Origin: Paenibacillus silvestris
GTDB taxonomy: Bacteria > Bacillota > Bacilli > Paenibacillales > NBRC-103111
Assembly: GCF_009882985.1 (NCBI RefSeq)
Contig: NZ_WTUZ01000007.1
Span: forward strand, 31,576-95,575
DNA length: 64,000 nt
Reading direction: 5' to 3'
This document shows positions 34,052 through 43,042 of this stretch, piece after piece (positions within the stretch are counted from its first letter, which is position 1; each line of letters starts with the position of its first letter). A program made the translations under genes and the position numbers. The notes below the pieces were generated by a model that did not search any database, was not told where the DNA came from, and saw only the letters and a program-made list of their open reading frames with translations.

Positions 34052-35143
34052 ATGAAATTATCAAGTTCACAATTATTGGCTTTAGAGCATATTACAACGT
34101 ACGCGAGGAGCCACAAAGATGAAGCAGAGCGGGCACTGAAGGAAATTATTCAAATGTCTAATATCACGTCTAAATCATTTGAAGAAACTGTCGCCAAATT
34201 AAAGGCGCACGCAAAAATTGCCCTGCATTTTCATCCAGATAGACCGGATTCGACTATGAAAAGCGTTGCCGAAGCACTGCTTGAGCAAGGAGTTTATAAG
34301 AGCCAGTTTGAAACTTTATTATCTAATGGTAGCGTATCAGCTTATCCTGGCGGTGAACGCGACCTTTGGGAAAAGAAGATGTTTGGAGGAGCCTATCAAC
34401 AAATGGGCTCAACCAATAGCCAGCGTCCCAAGTATGGAGCGCTGGACTTGATGTTACATCCAGATGGTCCAGCTCCACGTTTTGGATCTTGCTATTTCCT
34501 TCTATCCCCGAAGGTCTCACATCGTTGTACATTCACTTATTTAGATTCTCATCAAGACCCGAAGGAAAAGGGTACTTATGAGGAGTTCGATATGATTGTG
34601 GCTGCTCTCATGAAGGAGGCATTCTTACGAGATTTTGCTATCGGGGAAAAAAATCTGACACCACGGAAATTAATCAATCGTGTGCTGGTTAATTTGGAGA
34701 AGCCATTCTCTGACCCCGGAATCAAAGAGCCTGGCCGTAATCTTAACCACTATATTGAGGCCCAGGTACATGGGAATATTTCACTTAAGGAAGACGTAGA
34801 AGTGCTCGTGGCAGATCCTTCATTTAAAGGTACTCATACAGGCCGGACCCTGGAGCAAATATGCCTCAAGTATTCAATTGATATCTATTGGCACATGGGC
34901 TTTGCACTTTTGGCAAACGATGTTCCCTCAGATTTTAGAGGTCCCTCGATGCCTTCCTTAGCCAAACGCATTGCACGAAATGATCTTATCGATGTGAGCA
35001 TGATTGGATCGGCTGTAATGGACTTGAAACGGGATCCCGCTTCTTGGAGCGATCGCGGAACCTATAAAGAAGTGCTTCAAGAGTTAAAACTTATGTGGCA
35101 TGTTCTAGTGAGATATGGAAAGCCACTTCGAAACTTTACATGA
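34052..35143 (+). CDS. DUF3626-family protein
   Basis: A 363-aa cytosolic protein with the DUF3626 landmarks IALHFHPDRPD near residue 57, KYGALDLMLHPDGPAPRFGSCYFLLSP near 130 and CTFTYLDSHQDP near 158. Function is not established. The YGALDL...RFGSCYF pattern and an isolated HFHPDR motif make a nucleotide- or ADP-ribose-related role conceivable, but this is only a guess. It starts 31 bp after the AraC stop with GAGGAG 14 nt upstream of the ATG, so could be read through with it. Confidence 0.8.
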   Translation: MKLSSSQLLALEHITTYARSHKDEAERALKEIIQMSNITSKSFEETVAKLKAHAKIALHFHPDRPDSTMKSVAEALLEQGVYKSQFETLLSNGSVSAYPGGERDLWEKKMFGGAYQQMGSTNSQRPKYGALDLMLHPDGPAPRFGSCYFLLSPKVSHRCTFTYLDSHQDPKEKGTYEEFDMIVAALMKEAFLRDFAIGEKNLTPRKLINRVLVNLEKPFSDPGIKEPGRNLNHYIEAQVHGNISLKEDVEVLVADPSFKGTHTGRTLEQICLKYSIDIYWHMGFALLANDVPSDFRGPSMPSLAKRIARNDLIDVSMIGSAVMDLKRDPASWSDRGTYKEVLQELKLMWHVLVRYGKPLRNFT

Positions 35144-35200
35144 ATTATATGCGAGGATTGAAATTATGCAGGGGTGTGTCCCTCCCTGTTCAAACAACAA

Positions 35201-35224
35201 ACCGGATCCCCAACGGAGTCCCGG
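35201..35224 (-). terminator. Hairpin matching the 15.2-kb terminator
   Basis: CCGGGACTCC-GTT-GGGGATCCGG on the minus strand, close to the lutABC terminator hairpin, here downstream of the second ABC-ATPase scar. Confidence 0.5.
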
Positions 35225-35303
35225 CCCTCAACCTATCCAACCTCATCACTCAAACGCCCATCCCGAAAATACACAACACGCTGCTGCTGTCCGCCCGAAA
35301 ACT
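35225..35303 (-). pseudogene. Scar of an ABC-transporter ATPase (signature joined to C-terminus, copy 2)
   Basis: The minus strand reads FSGGQQQRVVYFRDGRLSDEVG and stop. The FSGGQQQRV part is the ABC signature motif, which normally precedes about 60 residues with Walker B before the VVYFRDGRLSDE-type ending. Here the two are fused directly, so an internal deletion removed Walker B and the H-loop. About 75 bp match copy 1 at 15.2 kb. Confidence 0.7.
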
Positions 35304-35360
35304 CATGTTATGACATTGTGGACACGAAGCAACGTAATTTAAACCCAACTTTGAATATAA

Positions 35361-35391
35361 AAAAGAAAGAGCTACCTCTTAGCAGCTCTTT
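35361..35391 (-). terminator. Terminator of the CAP lipoprotein gene
   Basis: Stem AAAGAGCT/AGCTCTTT followed on the minus strand by TCTTTTTTATATT. Located downstream of the gene ending at 35625. Confidence 0.6.
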
Positions 35392-35624
35392 GGAATTAAC
35401 TATAGTTCTTACGTTTAGATTAATAGCAAAAAGAAACCCTCAGCAGGAATACCACATGAAAATAAGATTTCAATTTCGTTACAGTTACTTGACTCTCATT
35501 CCTCGTTTATTAAGGCCACCTAATCTCGCAAAAAAATCTAAAGAGTGTGAAATAGTCCGTCCCGCCTTCATCGCCGGAACCGATAGACGATGAGATAAAC
35601 GGGTATCTCTTAGTCCTTGACCTA

Positions 35625-36365
35625 CTAGCCTATAAATTCCTGAACCCATTCGCCATTATAGTAAGCTATCCCTATTTGGGTGTAGCTGCTATTCAGGATG
35701 TTGGCACGATGACCAGGACTGTTCATCCACTGGTTCATCACTTCCGACGGGCTCGTCTGGCCTTTGGCGATGTTTTCCCCTGCAGAGTTATAGGTGACCC
35801 CGAATGCAGTCATCATATCAAACGGGGATCCATAAGTCGGAGACTGATGATCAAAATAATTATTGTTGTACATATCCTGAGCCTTAGCCATCGCTACTTT
35901 CGAGAGACTGCTGTTCAAGCTAAGGGAATTCAAGCCTGCTTTCGTTCTTTCTTGATTCACCAGATCCAGCACTTGCTGCGCAGATTGGGATGGATTTACG
36001 GACTGTTGCGGGTTTACGGACTGTTGCGGATTTGCGGGCTGTTGCGGGTTTACGGACTGTTGCGGATTGGCAGACTGTTGCGGATTTACAACTTGATTCG
36101 GTGGACTTTCTGGCGGAGCATAGTTGCTTTGGAACCAATCCAGCCAATTCGAAGCGTCATTGGGTGCTTGTTTAATCGTAATCTGTGATTTCCCTGCACC
36201 CGCAGTAGAAATGGATGATGCTTGAGTTAAGGTTGACGTTGAAGCAGCATTAGGAGCATGAGTTTCAAGCTTCGTTTGTTTAGCATTCATTTGATTGTTT
36301 GTCGAATTATTACTCGAACAACCTGTAACGAGTAGTAATGCTGCTACTATGACAAATGATTTTAT
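35625..36365 (-). CDS. CAP/SCP-domain lipoprotein (YkwD-like) with ATA start
   Basis: The frame extends upstream of the first ATG (36290) to a clear lipoprotein signal: (ATA)KSFVIVAALLLVTGC, lipobox LVTGC. GGAGGG lies 6 nt before ATA at 36365, where ATG is expected, so the start codon is either a rare ATA or mutated. The mature part has a linker of NPQQS/A repeats (15-bp tandem units, about 35985-36090) and a CAP domain (VNQERTKAGLNSL; AGENIAKGQTSPSEVMNQWMNSPGHRANILNSSYTQIGIAY) with the conserved His and Glu. 246 aa from ATA. Likely a cell-surface or spore-coat protein of the YkwD/SafA-partner type. Confidence 0.85.
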   Translation of the reverse strand: MKSFVIVAALLLVTGCSSNNSTNNQMNAKQTKLETHAPNAASTSTLTQASSISTAGAGKSQITIKQAPNDASNWLDWFQSNYAPPESPPNQVVNPQQSANPQQSVNPQQPANPQQSVNPQQSVNPSQSAQQVLDLVNQERTKAGLNSLSLNSSLSKVAMAKAQDMYNNNYFDHQSPTYGSPFDMMTAFGVTYNSAGENIAKGQTSPSEVMNQWMNSPGHRANILNSSYTQIGIAYYNGEWVQEFIG

Positions 36366-36611
36366 AACAATCCCTCCTGAACCGTCAAAGTATTAAGGTT
36401 ATCAAATAAAGGTTTTGTAAAGTTCCCTTGTTTTATTCAGACCTCAATTAAATTAATACTTCCAAAAAGAAATGGGTTCCTTCCCGAGTCACTGCTCCCG
36501 CACAAAAATCCTATACTTGCAAAGTTCCAAGCACCATGAAAAAATTCTTTGTTTTCTGCATTTAGATACATGATAAGTTGTTCCGAGATCCAATTTGGAA
36601 TAACCTAAACA
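36366..36611. other. Intergenic stretch, nothing recognised
   Basis: AT-rich DNA between the CAP lipoprotein and the TagO terminator. No gene found. Confidence 0.4.
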
Positions 36612-36640
36612 GCAAAAAACCACCATTTATGGTGGCTACT
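36612..36640 (-). terminator. Terminator on the minus strand downstream of tagO-like gene
   Basis: Stem AGCCACCAT/ATGGTGG followed on the minus strand by TTTTTTGCTG. Confidence 0.65.
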
Positions 36641-36663
36641 CTTTAAATATGCTTGTTCTTGTC

Positions 36664-36750
36664 ACGCTTAACTCCCTTTACTTTAATAACCAAAAGAGGA
36701 GCTGCCGCGAAGCAAGCCCCTCAGCTATCTTTCCTCGTCGTAATGATCTA
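36664..36750. repeat. Intergenic repeat copy (36.7 kb)
   Basis: Left arm CTTTACTTTAATAACC, core AGGAGCTGCCGCGAAGCAAG, right arm CTATCTTTCCTCGTCGTAATG. Nearly the same sequence recurs at 55645-55731. Confidence 0.75.
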
Positions 36751-36878
36751 CGACTTGTCAACTTCTTAACTATAACAATAGGAATGGTACAATTTCTATA
36801 GCGATTATCCTGAAGCAAGCGATAGCTGCCTGATGCATAAATGGAATAGCCAGCTACATTTGTTCAGCAACGAACAAT

Positions 36879-37961
36879 TCAATTCTCATCACGAACACGG
36901 CGTAATTTTCGGAGCAGTTGATAAAAAGGACGATTCCCTTTAAATATGCCTACTAATTCGGCACCAGCTAAAGTTAACAGAGCTATCATTAATAACAACA
37001 TAACGAAGGTGATAGCAGATGTGGATGCTTTTGTCAGTATAATGGCACACATACCAAGGAATGATGAAATGCCGTATAAAGTGTACACCGTGCTACGACG
37101 ACTAATCCCGATGTCTGTCAGTCTGTGATGAACATGTCCACGATCTGCCTCATACAGTGGACGACCTTGAATACCTCGACGCGTCATCGCAAGGATGGTA
37201 TCTAATAGTGGAACACCTAAAATTAATAATGGAATGATAAAAGATACGAATACAGCTTGTTTGAAACCAAGTATTGAAATGACTGCCAGTACAAATCCCA
37301 GAAATGCAGATCCTGATTCACCCATAAAAATCGAAGCAGGTTCAGAATTGAAAATATAGAAACCTGCTAAGCTTCCAAGCAAGGTTGCACTTAATACCAG
37401 AACCATGATATTTCCAGTCATCCCTGCAATAATACAAAGAGTAATACATGAAATTCCCGCGATCCCAGTGGCCAGACCGTCTAAACCATCTATCCAATTA
37501 AGGGCATTGATTAAGCCGACAATCCATAAAACTGTTAATAATATTGAAAACCATCCTGGGAAATAAATATCTTGAGCAAATGGAATATGTACTTGGTCAA
37601 CTGTGAACCCCGATAAGGCTACTATCACTGCAGATAAAATTTGCCCAAGCAATTTCCACTTAGCCGACAAAGTGTATACATCATCAAGGATACCTACTGT
37701 TTCAATAATAAACGCTGAGACTAGTAACCCCCAGTAAGCGGGAAGTGATGGAATTATTTTGGGATACATAATAGCAACGGATGACATAAAGGAAATGAAT
37801 ATAGCTAGTCCCCCAAGTCGAGGCATAATTGTACTATGCATTGTACGATGATTCGGAATAGCTACAGCACCTATTGCAATTGAAATCTTCCGTATTAAAG
37901 GGATTATTAGTACTAATATTATTCCTGAAATAATAAAACCGATTAGTGGTGCAACTAACAT
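36879..37961 (-). CDS. tagO: Undecaprenyl-phosphate GlcNAc-1-phosphate transferase (TagO/WecA family)
   Basis: A 360-aa polyprenyl-phosphate sugar-1-phosphate transferase with about ten membrane helices. Signatures: GGLAIFISF, GILDDVYTLSAKWKLLGQI (Asp-Asp), NALNWIDGLDGLATGIAGIS, FMGESGSAFLGF and the His-rich cytosolic loop GRPLYEADRGHVHHRL. It starts wall teichoic acid or other glycan synthesis by joining GlcNAc-1-P to undecaprenyl phosphate. Stands alone with its own terminator. The gene symbol is by family. Confidence 0.9.
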   Translation of the reverse strand: MLVAPLIGFIISGIILVLIIPLIRKISIAIGAVAIPNHRTMHSTIMPRLGGLAIFISFMSSVAIMYPKIIPSLPAYWGLLVSAFIIETVGILDDVYTLSAKWKLLGQILSAVIVALSGFTVDQVHIPFAQDIYFPGWFSILLTVLWIVGLINALNWIDGLDGLATGIAGISCITLCIIAGMTGNIMVLVLSATLLGSLAGFYIFNSEPASIFMGESGSAFLGFVLAVISILGFKQAVFVSFIIPLLILGVPLLDTILAMTRRGIQGRPLYEADRGHVHHRLTDIGISRRSTVYTLYGISSFLGMCAIILTKASTSAITFVMLLLMIALLTLAGAELVGIFKGNRPFYQLLRKLRRVRDEN

Positions 37962-38349
37962 GTAATACCATCTCCTATAATTAAATTAATATTTAATTCG
38001 GAACTAACATTCACCGACTAAGCCCGAACACTTAAAGGGGTTTCTGGTATGTTCTTTCGACGGATAGAAATATTTTCCTTCTTTCCTCTGTTTATTTCTT
38101 AGTTTAACCACAAAAAACCTGTCATATCGACAGGCTGATAATATATCAGTTGCTAAAAAGTGCCAGGAACATTTCATTTCTGTTAAAGAAGCACAGGAGG
38201 GGCTACTCGCTGGTTTCAAACCCATTATAAGCATTCGTTTTGCCGACCTTTTTAAAGCCCAACGTAACAATGATGGTATTTAACTAACGTCCTACGTTAG
38301 GCTCAATCCGAAAATACCTCGGGCGGATCGTAGATAAACTTTCAAAGAC
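37962..38349. other. Gene-poor spacer with a terminator and a possible acetyltransferase scar
   Basis: A minus-strand terminator (CCTGTC/GACAGG then TTTTTTG) lies at 38111-38134. Upstream of it the minus strand reads IVTLGFKKVGKTNAYNGFE, which vaguely resembles a GNAT C-terminus, then stop. Positions 38279-38310 hold half of the intergenic repeat (TAACTAACGTCCTACGTTAG). Nothing else is supported. Confidence 0.35.
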
Positions 38350-38772
38350 TTAATCATGTAATGATCTATAATACTTTGCTTGTTCATCAATCTTTTTGTC
38401 TTCACTACATCTTTCGATGATGTGATTAAGAACATTCAAATATTGTTGTTTTTGTTCGTTTTCAGATCCATTTATTATTCTGTTTAACATCCAAAGAGTA
38501 TGATTCGTGGGGTTTCTGTATAGTGAAGCTATAAGTTTTTCTTCATACCCCTTTTTGTAATACTTTTCAACGAAATGAACAATCGGTCCAGGTGAACCGA
38601 AATCTACGTCTGGATTATCTTCAAGTAGTTTAAGCAATGGTTCTATTGCATCAAATCCATCTTTTCTCATTTCAAGTTTTTCTGTCACATAATAGGACTT
38701 TTCAATGATGTCCTCGTGAAGTGCATTTTTTAATCTATTAATAAGAGAAATAACTTCATTGTTCATAAACAT
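38350..38772 (-). CDS. Helical hypothetical protein, immunity-like
   Basis: About 140 aa, all-helical and acidic (VISLINRLKNALHEDIIEKSYYVTEKL..FDAIEPLLKLLEDNPDVDFGSPGPIVHFVEKYY). This looks like HEAT-like proteins that serve as immunity partners of polymorphic toxins. No toxin gene is next to it. Start ATG 38772 or 38766, after AAGGGAGC. Flanked by intergenic repeats at both sides. Confidence 0.7.
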   Translation of the reverse strand: MFMNNEVISLINRLKNALHEDIIEKSYYVTEKLEMRKDGFDAIEPLLKLLEDNPDVDFGSPGPIVHFVEKYYKKGYEEKLIASLYRNPTNHTLWMLNRIINGSENEQKQQYLNVLNHIIERCSEDKKIDEQAKYYRSLHD

Positions 38773-38835
38773 TAGCTCCCTTTTAAAATTCAGCAAATTC
38801 GCCAGCTCTATGGATTCGCGAAGAGACTAGGTTAT

Positions 38836-38925
38836 CCTCAGTTACTTGAGAAGACGCAACCAATCAATCTGGACCGGCTGCCTCTTTATATTGTTATTAA
38901 GCTATAGTTTCATCAAATGAAAAAA
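38836..38925. repeat. Intergenic repeat copy (38.9 kb)
   Basis: Left arm CAGTTACTTGAGAAGAC, core GACCGGCTGCCTC, right arm TTATTAAGCTATAGTTTCATCAAATG. Divergent but complete. Confidence 0.6.
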
Positions 38926-39003
38926 CATCCCTGGATCTCGCACAAATTGTTTACCCCTTATCTATCGCCTATGTGCTGGATCCAAGAAGGATCGTTCAGT
39001 AGC

Positions 39004-39213
39004 TCAAGGATAAAAACCGCATCCTCTAATGATTGTTGACGAAGAATCAGCCGTTCTGTTTCTAGTATTTTCAAATGTAGCTTCCCCCAGACGATTAGAT
39101 AGGCTATGTATAATTATAACAAAAAAGATCGATCCCGTACCCCAAGAAGGTTCCTTATGATATTCAAAAAACAAGTTCAACCACCTCCCCAGTTCGATGC
39201 TTTCCAATTCCAT
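39004..39213 (-). other. Short reading frame, doubtful gene fragment
   Basis: 69 codons (MELESIELGRWLNLFFEYHKEPSWGTGSIFFVII..) without a recognised family or clear ribosome binding site, followed on its 5' side by a partial intergenic repeat (39212-39243). It could be a gene fragment; I cannot identify it. Confidence 0.25.
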
Positions 39214-39270
39214 TAAATAACGTCCTACTATTGTCTCAAATGACGAAGAATTTTTATTTTTATTACAATA

Positions 39271-39300
39271 TAAAAAAAGCCCGCGAGATCTCGCTGGCTA
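39271..39300 (-). terminator. Terminator after the aldo/keto reductase gene
   Basis: Minus strand AGCCAGCGAG/CTCGCGGGCT stem followed by TTTTTTTATATT. Confidence 0.8.
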
Positions 39301-39404
39301 TATACCTTGCTAACCTTTTACCCTCCTACAAGTGTAGACGAACTGCATCTTCCCAATGTAATATTTTGTCAAGGTGCAGCATGCCAAAAATCGTCTCAAA
39401 CTCC

Positions 39405-40397
39405 CTACAATTTACGTCTAAACCTCTCCTGCATTCGAAGCGGATACTCGCTTGGCAGACTGCTGACGTCATTCAAATACTTCCACTGATCTGGAGTAAG
39501 CGACCAGCCGATCGCGCCCATGTTATCTTCGAACTGAGTGTAGCTACTGGCACCAATGATCGGTGCTGTGATCCCCTTTTTACCCAGCAGCCAATTCAGT
39601 GCAACTTGAGAAGGCTTCTTACCAGTTTGCTCTGAGATTTCTTTAACCGCATTTACTATCTCAAAGTTTTTCGACGTGAACTTGTAGTCATAATCAAACT
39701 CTCCTTTTAGTCCCAAGGAGAATCGGCCGAAGTCTGGCCTTTCCATTGAGTCGTACTTGCCCGATAATAAGCCTCCTCCAAGCGGTCCCCAAGGGATAAT
39801 ACCTATCGTCTCCTCCTGACATAACGACATATGTTCGCGATCCATATCGCGGCTGACCAAGCTGTACTGCTGTTGAATCGCGACAATGCGGGCATAGTCC
39901 TTAGCGTCGCTATAAGCTAAGGATTTCATTAACTGCCAAGCGAGAAAATTGCAGCATCCGATATATCTTACTTTTCCGGATGAAACAAGGTCATCCATCG
40001 CTTTCAAAGTTTCTTCGATCGGCGTCAAATGATCCCATATATGCAGATAGTACAAATCGATATAGTCCGTATTCAAACGGCGAAGGCTTGCGTCGACACT
40101 ATCCATAATATGTTTGCGGGAGCTGCCCCTATCATTCGGATGAGGACCGACGCTTATACCAGTCTTTGTTGCAACAACGACCTCAGATCTGCACGCTCCA
40201 ATGGCTTTACCGATAATTTCCTCGGACACCCCTTCTGTGTAAATATCTGCCGTATCGATGAAATTCCCACCGGTATCCAAGAACTGTTGCACCATCCGTG
40301 TCGATTCCGCCTCATCTGTCGAACTCCCAAACAACATCGTTCCAAGACACAGCTCAGATACGAGAAGCCCACTGTTTCCTAATTTCCTGTATTCCAT
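39405..40397 (-). CDS. Aldo/keto reductase
   Basis: A 330-aa AKR of the YajO/YhdN type. Catalytic residues in FIDTADIYTEGVSEEIIGKAI (Asp, Tyr), VVATKTGI (Lys) and YLHIWDHLTPIEET (His); the cofactor segment is ITAPIIGASSYTQFEDNMGAI. ATG 40397 is 8 nt from GGAGG; the upstream in-frame codons are not preceded by a better site. Divergent from the SgrR-like gene, which may regulate it. Confidence 0.9.
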   Translation of the reverse strand: MEYRKLGNSGLLVSELCLGTMLFGSSTDEAESTRMVQQFLDTGGNFIDTADIYTEGVSEEIIGKAIGACRSEVVVATKTGISVGPHPNDRGSSRKHIMDSVDASLRRLNTDYIDLYYLHIWDHLTPIEETLKAMDDLVSSGKVRYIGCCNFLAWQLMKSLAYSDAKDYARIVAIQQQYSLVSRDMDREHMSLCQEETIGIIPWGPLGGGLLSGKYDSMERPDFGRFSLGLKGEFDYDYKFTSKNFEIVNAVKEISEQTGKKPSQVALNWLLGKKGITAPIIGASSYTQFEDNMGAIGWSLTPDQWKYLNDVSSLPSEYPLRMQERFRRKL

Positions 40398-40564
40398 GTT
40401 CATTTCCTCCCTAAAATGTAAAGTTGAATAGTTAATACGGATGATGGAACAGCGCTCTCCATTCCCCACTGCTATAGCTCTATTTTATCTTGTAAAAGTA
40501 GAAGAAAAAGAGTAATATCAAAACCAAAACTTCACCTTTTATGAAAGGGAGGCCAGAAAGAGCT

Positions 40565-42406
40565 ATGAGGTCCACCCAGCATTATCTGAACATCCTGTTG
40601 TCGCTCCCACCTCATTTGAACAAAGGAGAAACCGTTTCTATTACGACCAGGGAGTTGACGAAAGTTCTATGCTGTACCCCCCGTAATGTCAAGCTGATTT
40701 TGCGTAAGCTCTTGGAAGAGGGATTTATGAAATGGCAGGCTGGGATTGGCCGAGGCAACTCGTCCCGAATGACTCTCCTGAGGGATCTAGGCGATGTGGC
40801 AGAGGAATACTTTCAGCACCAACTCACAAATGACAAGATCAAAGAAGCTATGGACCTGCTCTGTCATAAAAACTTGCCCCCCTCGCTATGCAATAAGCTT
40901 CGAGCTCAGCTCGGCGCCCGGTTCGGTTTTCAGGTGGAACAGACAAAATCCTCCATCGTGGATGTTCTGCGGGTAACCATGAACCGGAGGCTCACTTCTC
41001 TTGATCCCGCTTTTGTGTCGACTTCGACCGAAGCTTTTTTCCTTCAGCAATTTAGTGATACGTTGGTTGCTTTCGATCCCAAGACTAAGACCTACCTTCC
41101 GGCCCTTGCCCACAACTGGGAAAGCAATGAGGACGGGAGCAGGTGGACTTTTTATTTGAGAAAAGGAGTCCGGTTTCATCACGGAGGGCTATTTACGGCA
41201 AAAGATGTGCTATTTACACTGCAGCGACTTGAGACTGTCCATTCTCCATCACGTTGGCAGTATGAAGAGATCGATCATGCCGAAATCGTGTCTGACCATA
41301 TCATCACCTTTTATCTGAAGCAGCCTAATCGGTTATTTCTGCACTTTTTCGGCTCTTTCTATATGTCCATCCTTCCCTATGACACCCCATTTTCGGAAAA
41401 AAAGATGATCGGAATAGGACCGTTTCGCATGGCCCAGTTCACAGATCAGGTGCTGATATTGGAGGCTTTCGAAGACTTTTACCGGGAGAGACCGCTCTTG
41501 GATCGGGTTGAACTGTGGTTCATTCCGGATGACATCCAGAACAGTCAGTACCAACTCCCTAATTGGAACGATGCAAGGCAAGAGAAGGATAGCCCTACAA
41601 TGGATATAGAAACGTTGGACGGCTGCCAGTATGTAGCTTTTAATTTTAGAAAAAAAGGCATTCATCATCAACCTTCCTTCCGCAAGGCGATGAGGATTCT
41701 GTACGACCGCACCGCGATCATTCGGGAGTTGAAGGGGAACCGCATGGCTCCGGCCAGCAGCTTTTTGCCTGATAAGAGCAAGCATGTCTACGATGGGGAG
41801 CGGAACCTTAAAGAAGCTCAGGCTTATCTTCGGGAAAGCGGGTACTCCGGGGAAACGTTAACACTTTATTACTGGGACAAAAAAGAGTTTTTGGAGGATG
41901 CCCAGTGGCTGCAGCTGCGTTGCCATTCTATCGGATTGCCTATCAACCTTCATCCGATCCCCGTTACTGACTACTATTCGACGGATGCGGACCAACAGGC
42001 GGATATGCTGCTCATCTGCGAATTGCTCGAGAACGATACGGAGTGGGGATACCTACGATTATTTCAGGATGAATCGAGCTTTGTGCACCGTTTTTTCAAT
42101 CAAGAGCAACTTGCATGGCTGGACGGGCACTTCCGCAGGTACGTGCAACTTCCTGCACCGGAAGAGCGTGGTGAAATCATCGATAAGATCGAGCAGAGAA
42201 TGAGGGAAGAGTACTGGATCATGTTTGGTTATCACCTTAATAAGGCATCCAAGTTTCATTCAGCGCTCAAAGGAGCCTCGCTGGAATCCTTCGGCTGGGT
42301 CGATTTCTCGAAATTATGGATCAAACAAGAATTTACGTCAACATTTCCGCGTTATAAGGATACGGTTCATCGTGTTAGATCTTCAACTATCTTCCCGATA
42401 GATTAA
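40565..42406 (+). CDS. SgrR-like regulator with solute-binding domain
   Basis: 613 aa. The first ~115 residues are an SgrR-type winged helix (QHYLNILLSLPPHLNKGETVSITTRELTKVLCCTPRNVKLILRKLLEEGFMKWQAGIGRG). The rest is an SBP_bac_5 oligopeptide-binding fold (RRLTSLDPAFVSTSTEAFFLQQFSDTLV; LAHNWESNEDGSRWTFYLRKGVRFHHGGLFTAKDVLFTL). No signal peptide, so it is a cytoplasmic ligand-sensing regulator, as in E. coli SgrR. ATG 40565 is spaced from GGGAGG at 40549-40554. Divergent from the AKR gene. Confidence 0.9.
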   Translation: MRSTQHYLNILLSLPPHLNKGETVSITTRELTKVLCCTPRNVKLILRKLLEEGFMKWQAGIGRGNSSRMTLLRDLGDVAEEYFQHQLTNDKIKEAMDLLCHKNLPPSLCNKLRAQLGARFGFQVEQTKSSIVDVLRVTMNRRLTSLDPAFVSTSTEAFFLQQFSDTLVAFDPKTKTYLPALAHNWESNEDGSRWTFYLRKGVRFHHGGLFTAKDVLFTLQRLETVHSPSRWQYEEIDHAEIVSDHIITFYLKQPNRLFLHFFGSFYMSILPYDTPFSEKKMIGIGPFRMAQFTDQVLILEAFEDFYRERPLLDRVELWFIPDDIQNSQYQLPNWNDARQEKDSPTMDIETLDGCQYVAFNFRKKGIHHQPSFRKAMRILYDRTAIIRELKGNRMAPASSFLPDKSKHVYDGERNLKEAQAYLRESGYSGETLTLYYWDKKEFLEDAQWLQLRCHSIGLPINLHPIPVTDYYSTDADQQADMLLICELLENDTEWGYLRLFQDESSFVHRFFNQEQLAWLDGHFRRYVQLPAPEERGEIIDKIEQRMREEYWIMFGYHLNKASKFHSALKGASLESFGWVDFSKLWIKQEFTSTFPRYKDTVHRVRSSTIFPID

Positions 42407-42450
42407 TGAGGCTACCACTCGTTTTCAGCGGTAGCCTCAATTTGTAGTTT
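42405..42450 (+). terminator. Terminator after the SgrR-like gene
   Basis: Stem TGAGGCTACC/GGTAGCCTCA with a 14-nt loop followed by ATTTGTAGTTTG. The core is like that of the intergenic repeat. Confidence 0.7.
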
Positions 42451-42536
42451 GTTTAAGTCATCTAACTTGTTTGTTGAATAAAATGTGCCATCTCGCTAAA
42501 ATCATTCCACATCGTGGTCCCGCTACACTTTATTGC

Positions 42537-43001
42537 TTAATATTGTCCTTTAATTACAAAGAACGTGCCCCGAATTGTTCCAGCTAGTTTAGACTTCTGT
42601 CTGGCAAACTTAAACTTCTTCTCTTCTAGCTCCTTTGGTACCTCCATCCCTTCAGAAAGCTTAAAACCAACAGCTCGTTTCTTAGGGTCATCAACCGTAT
42701 ACATGACATTGATCCCTAGACCATCCTCATAAAAGACGTAGGTAAATTGGATATTTTCTACTTGAAAACGTGACGTTTCTAAAGGCTTGGCCGCAAATGC
42801 AAGATCGCGTTCTTTCAAAATGCGGTTCACATACGCAATGTCCTCCTGGCTTTCACTAGCGGGTACGACCGTAAATTCATGTTTGTATTTGTTCATAAAG
42901 TAACGAGCTTCATTAGCACGTAAACCAGTGAGAGCTTCTGCAACAGGTGAAGACTCTAAACCAACCGAAGAAAGATTTTTGAAATCAACAATATATGACA
43001 T
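42537..43001 (-). CDS. Conserved hypothetical protein
   Basis: A 154-aa soluble protein (MSYIVDFKNLSSVGLESSPVAEALTGLRANEARYFMNKYKHEFTV..). I do not recognise a named family. ATG 43001 has AGGAGTG 6 nt upstream. It is 41 bp downstream of the DoxX gene, so in one operon with it. An N-terminal membrane-targeting patch is absent and no catalytic motif stands out. Confidence 0.7.
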   Translation of the reverse strand: MSYIVDFKNLSSVGLESSPVAEALTGLRANEARYFMNKYKHEFTVVPASESQEDIAYVNRILKERDLAFAAKPLETSRFQVENIQFTYVFYEDGLGINVMYTVDDPKKRAVGFKLSEGMEVPKELEEKKFKFARQKSKLAGTIRGTFFVIKGQY

Positions 43002-43042
43002 TATCAACACTCCTTTTTATGAATAGATCAAATCAATACCCA

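Noticed and set aside
36000..36090. Tandem 15-bp repeats considered as a CRISPR or VNTR locus
   Set aside because: They are in frame inside the CAP lipoprotein and encode its NPQQS/A linker; no spacers are present.
38004..38270. 88-codon minus-strand frame
   Set aside because: It runs through a minus-strand terminator hairpin (38111-38134), has no ribosome binding site and no recognisable family.
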